Shown here: one piece after another, positions 1-5,880 of the stretch
Numbering within the stretch: position 1 is the first letter of the stretch
Layout of the letters: the number at the start of each line of letters is the position of its first letter
Origin: Methanoculleus sp. UBA77
Lineage (GTDB): Archaea > Halobacteriota > Methanomicrobia > Methanomicrobiales > Methanoculleaceae
Length of the DNA stretch: 14,603 nt
Reading direction: 5' to 3'
Assembly: GCA_002499455.1 (NCBI GenBank)
Contig: DALN01000087.1
Location: forward strand, 23,681 to 38,283
Translations under genes and position numbers: made by a program
Notes under the pieces: generated by a model
What the model was told of the DNA's origin: nothing
Seen by the model: the letters and a program-made list of their open reading frames with translations, nothing else
Databases searched by the model: none

Positions 1-279
1 CTCGGGGGCGGGATGCAGAACCGCGCGAGCATCCGGGTCACGCGGGAGGATACAGACGATGAAGCGATCATCCTCCGCATCTGGCACGAGATCCTGCACG
101 CGATCGGGCAGCCTGCGGACGATATGGCCAGGCGGGCGGGCGAGTGGCAGAGTATGTCCGATCGGTTGGTCTGGGCGGCATGGCAGTCGCTCTCCCGGCC
201 GACGGACGTGCCGTTCTGGCACCGGAAGTTCTACGCGTGGCTGACGGAGCGGGCTGCCGCCGGGGCGGGAGGGAGGTAG
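1..279 (+). CDS. C-terminal part of an HExxH-containing protein (partial)
   Basis: The frame is open from the first base of the window, so the ATG at 13 may be internal and the gene probably begins upstream. The visible 93 codons contain HEILHAIGQPADDM, an HExxH zinc-binding signature followed by Gly and an acidic residue, which resembles the active-site helix of zincin metallopeptidases. The remainder is Trp- and Arg-rich (for example VPFWHRKFYAWL) and not recognised. There is no signal peptide or membrane segment in the visible part. If the HExxH is real, the protein would be a small zinc peptidase or a protein with such a C-terminal domain. The motif is short and can occur by chance, so the function is an inference. 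The reading frame itself is likely real because it uses GC-rich codons like its neighbours and ends cleanly at TAG. Confidence 0.5.
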   Translation, partial: LGGGMQNRASIRVTREDTDDEAIILRIWHEILHAIGQPADDMARRAGEWQSMSDRLVWAAWQSLSRPTDVPFWHRKFYAWLTERAAAGAGGR

Positions 280-402
280 GGTCCGAAATGTTATGCATAC
301 CGCGCCCCCGGATGCGCCTCGCCTTCTGGGGGCTCTAACGGTGCAACAGAGGATATTCTGGTCGGAAAACGCCCCGGATGGAGATCCGGCCCATCTCAAT
401 CT

Positions 403-416
403 TCGAAAAATTTAAC
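403..416 (+). promoter_or_regulatory. BRE/TATA element for the Cache lipoprotein gene
   Basis: The A/T-rich stretch TCGAAAAATTTAAC stands out from GC-rich surroundings. Its TATA-like core AAATTTAA is centred about 28 nt before the ATG at 440. That spacing puts the predicted transcription start within a few bases of the start codon. No Shine-Dalgarno sequence precedes 440, so the transcript may be leaderless or nearly so. Position and composition are seen in the sequence; promoter activity is inferred. Confidence 0.5.
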
Positions 417-439
417 ATCAGAAATGAACAAGCGTTACT

Positions 440-1342
440 ATGGAGAAGCACGCTATTTTACTCCTGGTAATCTTCGGCCTGGTATTGATGACCCCCGGCT
501 GCATGCAGAGCGAACCTGAACTCACTACGTCGACGTCGGAAGGCAACGATGTCGTAGAACAGGGGAACTACACCTCGAACGAGACACTCGTCGCCTTCGT
601 CGAGAGCGCGGTTGCCTATGTACAGGAACATGGCAAAGAGAAGGCTCTTGCCGAATTCAGCAACCCGAACGGCTCGTTTGTCCGGGGCGAGCTCTATATC
701 TACGCGTATGACTTCAACGGCACCACCCTCGCCCACCCGGTCAACCCGGAGAAGATCGGTGTGAACCGCCTGAACGAGACCGAGGCGGGTGTGGGGGCGT
801 TCCTCCGGCAGGTGAACGATGAGATCAGGAACGGGGAGAGTTTCCACCGGATCGCGTATGTCAACCCCGCGCGCAACAGGACGGTTGAATCGAAACTGGC
901 GTACACCGTGCAGATGGACGAGAACTGGTGGCTGGGGTCCGGGATCTACACAGGACCCCTCGACCTGCCTGCGGCGGCCCTCGCCGGTTATCCGGAGATG
1001 ATCGGGACCTGGAGAGCTGACGACGGAGCCATATACTTCCTGAACGATACGATCGAGAAGATTCCCGCCAGCAAGAACACGTGGGTGATCACCGCGCAGG
1101 ATGACCGGGCCATCAGCGGGTTCAAAGTGTTCTCCCTGCCGGACGGAACGGTGGAGAACCAGACGTTGGTAGGCATATTCAACCCGGACGGAGAGACCAT
1201 ATCGTTCATTGACCAGCCGGGAGGATGGGCGACGGGATCCCTTGCCGATCCGGATACCCTCTTCATCGCCTGGACGAACCCGGGCACTGATGCGGCAACG
1301 GTGGCGGGGTTCCTGACCCTGCACCGGGACAATACCGCATAA
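440..1342 (+). CDS. Secreted lipoprotein with Cache-type sensor domain and C-terminal beta domain
   Basis: The 300-residue protein starts with a lipoprotein signal: a short charged start, a hydrophobic core at 5-17 and the lipobox MTPGC with Cys21 as the likely lipidated residue. A linker rich in Thr, Ser and Glu follows. Residues about 45-175 fit an extracellular Cache (sCache-like) ligand-binding domain, with the typical features YIYAYDFNGTTLAHP, KIGVN and a closing WWLGSGIYTGP. Residues about 185-300 form a second, beta-rich module (IGTWRADDGAIYF, GIFNPDGETISF, LFIAWTNPG) that I cannot assign. There is no transmembrane or cytoplasmic output domain, so it would act as a surface-anchored binding or sensing protein, possibly handing a signal to a separate receptor. 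The ligand is unknown. The ATG at 440 fits the TATA spacing; the ATG at 424 is out of frame. Confidence 0.75.
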   Translation: MEKHAILLLVIFGLVLMTPGCMQSEPELTTSTSEGNDVVEQGNYTSNETLVAFVESAVAYVQEHGKEKALAEFSNPNGSFVRGELYIYAYDFNGTTLAHPVNPEKIGVNRLNETEAGVGAFLRQVNDEIRNGESFHRIAYVNPARNRTVESKLAYTVQMDENWWLGSGIYTGPLDLPAAALAGYPEMIGTWRADDGAIYFLNDTIEKIPASKNTWVITAQDDRAISGFKVFSLPDGTVENQTLVGIFNPDGETISFIDQPGGWATGSLADPDTLFIAWTNPGTDAATVAGFLTLHRDNTA

Positions 1343-1345
1343 TAC

Positions 1346-1353
1346 CCTTTTTT
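1346..1353 (+). terminator. Poly-T terminator after the Cache lipoprotein gene
   Basis: A run of six T (1348-1353, after ACCC) begins six bases after the TAA stop. Oligo-T tracts on the coding strand are the usual archaeal intrinsic termination signal and need no hairpin. Confidence 0.5.
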
Positions 1354-1377
1354 GCCGATACGCTCCTGTACGGCGGG

Positions 1378-1412
1378 CCCTCCCTCTGGCCGTCCGGGCC
1401 CACTGGGGAGGG
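1378..1412. repeat. Inverted repeat in the 1343-1595 spacer
   Basis: CCCTCCC (1378-1384) is the exact reverse complement of GGGAGGG (1406-1412), and a partial GGCC pairing lies inside the 21-nt loop. It sits between the lipoprotein terminator and the symporter. The spacer (1343-1595) holds no gene. I see no convincing TATA box or Shine-Dalgarno sequence at the usual distance before the ATG at 1596. In GC-rich DNA such an arm match may be chance. Confidence 0.3.
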
Positions 1413-1595
1413 TTGCAGCGGGGTCCCGGCTCTGCACAGGCAGTCTGTTCGCGGTATCAAGAAAAGTCTCCGTTCTGACCTCCAGATCCCCATAATGCCT
1501 TACTCCGCCTGGGTTTTCCGTGTATTTCCCGCGACCGACGCCGGCACATTTCGAAATCCTCAAACCACGAGAGGAAAATCTATACTGGTTTCCGG

Positions 1596-3206
1596 ATGAC
1601 CATTGAGATCCTGATTATCCTGCTGTACCTCGCAGCGATGCTTGCCATCGGCTTTATCGTCCAGCGCCGGGGCGGCGTCGAGACCTCGAAGGGGTACCTG
1701 GTCGCCAACAGAAACGTCGGTCCCCTTCTCATCGGCGGAACGCTCTTTGCCACGTTCTGGGGCGGCGGCACCCTGCTCGGGGGTGCCGGCGCGGCCTACG
1801 GCGGCCACATGCTCGCGACCATCGCAGACCCCTGGGCATCAGGCGTCACGCTCGTGCTGATGGCGGCCTTCTTCGTGGTCATCCTGCGAAGGATGAAGAT
1901 CGCGTCCCTCGGCGAGATGTACTACCTGCGCTACGGGACGCGGGGCGCGCTGATCGCCTCCCTCCTCTCCCTCCCCACGCTCCTCTTCTGGACGTCGGTG
2001 CAGATCCTCGCCATCGGCAAGATCCTCAACGTCCTCATCGGCCTTCCCGGCGTCGAGAGCGCCGTTCTCGCGGGACTGATCGTGATCATCTACACCTACC
2101 TCGGCGGTATGCTCGCCGTCATCATCACCGACAACATCCAGATGGTGCTGATCCTCCTCGGCCTTGCGCTCCTCATACCGACAGGGATCGCGTACGTCGG
2201 CGGGATGGATGTCGTCATGGAGAACACCCCGACGGACTTCTGGTCGCTCCTCCCAAGCGACGCCTCCCCGAGCGGGATCGGGTGGACCTTCACCGGCATC
2301 ATGGCCTGGTTCGCCGCGTGGTGCGGGATGGGCCTCGGCAGCCTCGCGTCGCTCGACATCTCGCAACGGGTCTTCTGCGCCCGCGACGACCTGACCGCGA
2401 AACAGGGCCTCCTCCTCGGTGCCGGGCTGTACTGGGTCGCCGGCCTCGGTCCGATCTTCCTTGGGCTGCTCGGGATCGTGATGGTCAGCACCGGCATGAT
2501 CGACGGCGCCGTCCTCGCCGAAGACCCCGAACTGATCGTCCCCTTCCTTGCAAAGACCCTGCTCTCGCCCTGGATGATGGCCATCTTCGTCGGTTCCCTG
2601 ATGGCGGCGATCATGTCGACGGCGAGTTCGGCGATCTTCGCGTCGGCCGCCGTGATCTCGACGACGATCATCCACGGGGCGGTCTCCGACCACATCAGGG
2701 ACGATAAGGCTGTGCTCCGGTTCACCCGCGCTCTCGTCGTAGTCATCGGGCTCTTCAGCATCGGGATCAGTTTCGTTGCCCCCGGCCTCTACGACCTGAT
2801 GATCTTCGGGTTCACCCTGCTCTTCGCCTGCCTCTTCTGGGCGCTCGTCTGCGGCCTCTTCTGGAAGCGGGCGAACGCGCCGGGGGCCATCGCCTCGATG
2901 CTTGGCGGCCTCCTCACGACGGTCGCGGGCGTCGTCGTCCTCTCGGTCCAGCAGGGTGCGCCGACCCTCGTCCCGCCGGACAACGAGTGGACGGTCTTCT
3001 TCACCTTCGTCCCGACGCTTGTTGCCGGCATCGCGATGTACGTCGTTGCCATGCTGACGCAGGAGACGCACCCCCCGGTCCCGCTGAAGGATACGGACGG
3101 GGCCGTCCTCAAGTGGCCGGACCTCGAGACCGGGACCGGCGGGGCGGTGACGGAGAAGGGGTATCCTGTGGCCCGGGCGGCGGCGGCGTCCGGCGAGGAG
3201 GAGTGA
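1596..3206 (+). CDS. Sodium:solute symporter (SSS family)
   Basis: This 536-residue membrane protein would use the sodium gradient to import a small solute across the cytoplasmic membrane. It has the size and about 12-13 hydrophobic segments of the SSS family. The family signature appears as YLGGMLAVIITDNIQM at 168-183, and DISQRVFCARD follows at 254-264. Residues 338-350 (AIMSTASSAIFAS) match the eighth core helix, where Ser/Thr residues such as S341, T342 and S344/S345 line the sodium site in characterised members. The C-terminal tail after about 480 is hydrophilic and Ala/Gly/Glu-rich. The substrate (proline, pantothenate, acetate or other) cannot be told from sequence alone. No clear Shine-Dalgarno precedes the ATG. 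Its TGA stop is followed in the same frame by an M13 peptidase relic. Confidence 0.9.
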   Translation: MTIEILIILLYLAAMLAIGFIVQRRGGVETSKGYLVANRNVGPLLIGGTLFATFWGGGTLLGGAGAAYGGHMLATIADPWASGVTLVLMAAFFVVILRRMKIASLGEMYYLRYGTRGALIASLLSLPTLLFWTSVQILAIGKILNVLIGLPGVESAVLAGLIVIIYTYLGGMLAVIITDNIQMVLILLGLALLIPTGIAYVGGMDVVMENTPTDFWSLLPSDASPSGIGWTFTGIMAWFAAWCGMGLGSLASLDISQRVFCARDDLTAKQGLLLGAGLYWVAGLGPIFLGLLGIVMVSTGMIDGAVLAEDPELIVPFLAKTLLSPWMMAIFVGSLMAAIMSTASSAIFASAAVISTTIIHGAVSDHIRDDKAVLRFTRALVVVIGLFSIGISFVAPGLYDLMIFGFTLLFACLFWALVCGLFWKRANAPGAIASMLGGLLTTVAGVVVLSVQQGAPTLVPPDNEWTVFFTFVPTLVAGIAMYVVAMLTQETHPPVPLKDTDGAVLKWPDLETGTGGAVTEKGYPVARAAAASGEEE

Positions 3207-3380
3207 GGGATCCCTCCGGCCTCGCTCCGGAACCTGGTCCTGACCGATCCCCATTCCCCTGAGAAGTTCCGGGTGAACGGCGTCCTCTTCAACATCCCGG
3301 AGTTCTACGAGGCATTCCCGGAGATCGGGCCCGGCGATCCGCTCTACAGAGCCCCCGGGAAGAGGCCGGTCATCTGGTAA
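3207..3380 (+). pseudogene. Relic of an M13 (neprilysin-type) metallopeptidase, C-terminus only
   Basis: Immediately after the symporter TGA, and in the same frame, 57 codons run to TAA at 3378-3380. They read as the C-terminal signature of M13 peptidases: LTDPHSPEKFRVNG, then NIPEFYEAF, then PGDPLYR and the terminal RPVIW. In the family this ends the catalytic domain, with the closing Trp as the last residue. The zinc motifs (HExxH and ExxxD) and everything else upstream are absent, since the preceding sequence is the intact symporter. There is no start codon or ribosome binding site for the fragment. It therefore looks like the preserved tail of a deleted peptidase gene. The motif match is seen directly; deletion as the cause is inferred. 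Stop-codon readthrough to give a symporter with this tail is possible in principle but unlikely. Confidence 0.75.
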
Positions 3381-3386
3381 AGAAAC

Positions 3387-3395
3387 CCTTTTTTT
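3387..3395 (+). terminator. Poly-T terminator after the M13 relic
   Basis: CC followed by seven T (3389-3395), just after the relic's TAA, is a typical archaeal oligo-T terminator. It would have served the former peptidase gene and may now end the symporter transcript. The T-run merges into TTTTATGA, which might double as a weak TATA element about 28 nt before the ATG at 3424. Confidence 0.45.
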
Positions 3396-3423
3396 ATGAA
3401 TGATGCCGGAGCAATGATGATCG

Positions 3424-4686
3424 ATGAAACTGCCGTACGGGAACCTGTTCGGGAGGGATAGTGTGGCAGAGAACCCGGCGATCTCGCCGGAAGAGTTCTC
3501 GCAGAGACTTGCCCACTCCCGGGCCGGGGCGGAGAAGATCCTCAAGACGGCAGAGGACGACCTCGCGACCCTGAAGGGGGTGAAGTGGAGTCTTCGTTAC
3601 ACGTCGCCCATCCTCGGAGCGGCGCTCCTGCTCAACCTGGGGCTTTTACTCGCATACACAGGGGAGTACTACCTCTACTGGATCATGGCGTCCTTCATAT
3701 TCCTGATGATCAATCCCTTCCTCCTCCTGCTCCCGACCGATACGGGCGACCTGAAGTCGTATGTCCGGTATTTCAGCGATCTCAGGAGTCGCGAGAGAAA
3801 GCGTCTCGAGGAGATCATATCGTGGGAGAGCCTTGAGAAGAGCGCCGCCGTCCCTGCCGAGGCGTTGGAGGCGGCTAGAAGGCTCACCCGGCAGAGGAAC
3901 TCCCTCTATGAACTCGGCTGGAACCTGTTCTTCATCAACTGCCAGCCGCTCGCCCCGGGTTTTCTCGTGCTCTTCTCGCTCTCCTCGGTCTTTGCACTTG
4001 CAGGCTGGCTCGTAAACGGTGAGTTCGCGTCGTACTCCGCCGTGATCGTCGTCATCCAGTCCGCCGCAATCATCGTCTTCTACGTCGCGATCGTGTATGT
4101 GCAGCCGTATTCGCGCGGTTTTTTTGCGGGGATACTCGGCATGCAGTCCCGGCTCAAAGAGCGGTATAACGAGGCCTGGACCCAGGGGCTGAAGTACGCG
4201 CTCACCGCTGCCGTCGTGATAACCGTTGCCGGCATCATCTCCATCGCGGCGATCGTTCTTCCCGGGGTGACGTACAACAGTTTCATCTCCGCCGAGGCCG
4301 ATATCGAGTTCGGGGCCGGTATGTTTGGCCTCATCTTTCTGACGCAGATGATCGTCGTGCGGCATCTCCAGGGAGGTTACAGCCGCACGCTCGTCCGCTC
4401 CCTCTTATCGTCCAGGATCGAGACGATCCGCGGGGAGGTGCTCCCGGCCGTCGCGGATCTCGCTTCGATGTCGCTCCACGACGGTGTGACCCCCCGGATG
4501 GCGGAGGACCTCGAGAAGATAACCCTCGATCTCGCCCGGTACCGGGCGCTCAAGATCGACTACGCGTCGCTCTTCGGCTATTTCCCCGTCTGTATGGTGA
4601 CGCCGGATATCGGTGTCATAATGCGTGTTGCCGAGGCGGTGGACGGCGGACCCGGAAAGGCCCGGCCAGGCGAGGCGGCGGCGTAA
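3424..4686 (+). CDS. Six-TM integral membrane protein of unknown function
   Basis: I do not recognise this 420-residue protein. The first ~55 residues are hydrophilic with heptad-like charge (SRAGAEKILKTAEDD). Hydrophobic segments lie at about 59-80, 84-104, 165-197, 203-228, 258-283 and 297-313. Between the second and third is a charged, helical and possibly coiled stretch (about 115-160, containing RSRERKRLEE). After the last segment about 105 soluble residues follow, ending in a low-complexity Gly/Pro/Ala tail. No catalytic or binding motif is evident. A weak GGAG (3408-3411) lies 12 nt before the ATG; the nearby ATGs at 3414 and 3417 are out of frame. The gene converges on the GNAT gene with only 31 bp between the stops, so it is probably transcribed alone. 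Confidence 0.75.
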   Translation: MKLPYGNLFGRDSVAENPAISPEEFSQRLAHSRAGAEKILKTAEDDLATLKGVKWSLRYTSPILGAALLLNLGLLLAYTGEYYLYWIMASFIFLMINPFLLLLPTDTGDLKSYVRYFSDLRSRERKRLEEIISWESLEKSAAVPAEALEAARRLTRQRNSLYELGWNLFFINCQPLAPGFLVLFSLSSVFALAGWLVNGEFASYSAVIVVIQSAAIIVFYVAIVYVQPYSRGFFAGILGMQSRLKERYNEAWTQGLKYALTAAVVITVAGIISIAAIVLPGVTYNSFISAEADIEFGAGMFGLIFLTQMIVVRHLQGGYSRTLVRSLLSSRIETIRGEVLPAVADLASMSLHDGVTPRMAEDLEKITLDLARYRALKIDYASLFGYFPVCMVTPDIGVIMRVAEAVDGGPGKARPGEAAA

Positions 4687-4717
4687 CCCCCCGGCCCGGC
4701 GGAGCAGGTAGCCGGTC

Positions 4718-5230
4718 TCAGGGAACCGGGATCTCCGGTGGGCGTTCCGCAAACGCCTTTGCCTCGTCCGGGGTGAACGCGTACTCGAGCTGGTGCGGGT
4801 CCCCTCCCGGGCGGGTGCGCATCCCGATCCCCCGGAAGAGGAGGCGCCCCTCGTCCGTCGGGAGTGCAACGACCCCCTGGCCCCCGGCGGCGGCGATCCT
4901 CGAGACCTCCTGCATCAACCGCTTCCCGTAGCCGCGCCTCTTCTGGATCACCCCTATGCGGGAGACGTAGATGTTCTCTTCATCCCCGTGCCGCGTGCAG
5001 AACGAGAGAGCGCCGAGCAACCTCCCGTCCGGGGATTCGAGGACCAGCAGGCCCTCATCAAAGTCCGCAATGCTATCCCAGGCGTAACCGGCTCCGCTGT
5101 GCGAGTGGAGTATATCTCCCCATTCCTCCCGTGCCCGTTCCAGTAATGCCTCTCTCTCCCGGATACTATCGCGAGTCAGCGCCACCGTCCGCGCATCCAT
5201 GAACCCACAGTTAACCGTTAACGCCTGCAT
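4718..5230 (-). CDS. GNAT-family N-acetyltransferase
   Basis: The protein would transfer an acetyl group from acetyl-CoA to an amine; the acceptor is unknown. Motif A of the GNAT fold is visible as IYVSRIGVIQKRRGYGKRLM (about 87-106), where RRGYGK makes the pyrophosphate-binding loop. A strand with LGALSF precedes it, and FRGIGMRTR (about 132-140) fits the C-terminal part of the fold. At 170 residues it is a normal single-domain size. The start is uncertain. The longest frame begins at 5230, but a CTTTAAAG TATA-like box at 5235-5242 would start transcription near 5213. The second ATG at 5200 (residue 11, after GTGGG) is therefore the better start. A 13-bp palindrome covers the predicted transcription start and may be an operator. 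Confidence 0.85.
   Translation of the reverse strand: MQALTVNCGFMDARTVALTRDSIREREALLERAREEWGDILHSHSGAGYAWDSIADFDEGLLVLESPDGRLLGALSFCTRHGDEENIYVSRIGVIQKRRGYGKRLMQEVSRIAAAGGQGVVALPTDEGRLLFRGIGMRTRPGGDPHQLEYAFTPDEAKAFAERPPEIPVP
5210..5222. promoter_or_regulatory. Palindrome at the predicted GNAT transcription start
   Basis: GTTAACCGTTAAC is an odd-length perfect palindrome: two GTTAAC half sites around one C. It lies about 13-25 bp downstream of the TATA-like CTTTAAAG (5235-5242, minus strand) and just before the preferred start codon at 5200. A protein bound there could block transcription initiation. The palindrome is seen; the operator role is inferred. Confidence 0.35.
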
Positions 5231-5309
5231 CCCTCTTTAAAGCCGTGGTAGGCCGGTTTCGGGGGGCGGGCAGGGTAGTTCCCTTCCTGCCTTCGAGGTC
5301 TCCCGGCAA

Positions 5310-5841
5310 CTACCGGCAGACGCGGTATCCGGCTGCTGTGAGCGTACGGATGAAGGCATCGTCCCATTCCGGACCGCGGAGCCTGTCCAGCGCCGGTTGC
5401 ACCTGCTCCCAGAGCCGGCCGAGCTCGTCGGTATCCGGGATGAGCGCTGTCTGATACGTCACCCTTCCCGCCAGTCTCCCCTGCGCATCGAGGACGAGCA
5501 GGCGGCAGCAGTACTCGCGGCAGAGGCCGGGGCGTGTCAGGTGGACCGTGCACCACGCCTTTCCCGTCTCTCCATCGAATCTCAGGAAGGGGCATGCGTT
5601 CGGCAGTTCTTCGATACTGTTCCTCTCCTCGAAGAGGGTTATCTTGTCCGGGTCGACCCGCACCTCTTCCGCATCCCCGGTGTAGTGGTTATGCACGACA
5701 AACGCGTAATCGCCGCGCTCTTCGATAACCCTGTGGACGTCCCGCATGTGGGTGCAGCATCTGCCGCACTGAAAACACTTACCGGCGATGGTGCCCCCCT
5801 CCCCGGGCGTCGGGCGGCCGGCGCACTGGCATGCTCATCAT
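5310..5841 (-). CDS. YkgJ-family cysteine-cluster protein with 5' frame break
   Basis: YkgJ proteins are small Cys-rich proteins thought to bind Zn or an Fe-S cluster. The frame from the ATG at 5747 gives 145 residues and shows the second half of the signature, CPFL followed by WCTVHLTRPGLCREYCCR. The first half lies upstream of that ATG in the same frame: GKCFQCGRCCTH (5748-5780), a perfect CxxCxxCC. The frame stays open to 5834 but offers no ATG, GTG or TTG upstream of 5747. The ATGs at 5841 and 5838 lie about 25 nt below a TATA box (5862-5870) but are one base out of frame; their frame stops at 5779. A single extra base in the C-rich run 5794-5804 would explain this, either as a sequencing error, a recent mutation or programmed slippage. 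The next gene upstream, the kinase, ends 40 bp away. Confidence 0.75.
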
Positions 5842-5861
5842 CCGGTAGTCTTCATTGCAAT

Positions 5862-5870
5862 CGTATAATA
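5862..5870 (-). promoter_or_regulatory. TATA box for the YkgJ-family gene
   Basis: On the minus strand TATTATAC-type sequence in the 40-bp gap after the kinase stop is centred about 25 nt before the ATG at 5841. This fits a leaderless transcript starting there and supports translation beginning in the frame that later breaks. Confidence 0.5.
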
Positions 5871-5880
5871 CCTGCCCCGA

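Noticed and set aside
3204..3380. Programmed TGA readthrough joining the symporter to the M13 tail
   Set aside because: The shared frame is suggestive, but the tail matches the end of a soluble peptidase domain, not a symporter extension; a relic is simpler.
1839..3545. Open frame of 568 codons on the minus strand opposite the symporter
   Set aside because: It is antisense to the symporter, highly charged and repetitive in composition with no motif; it also crosses into the next gene.
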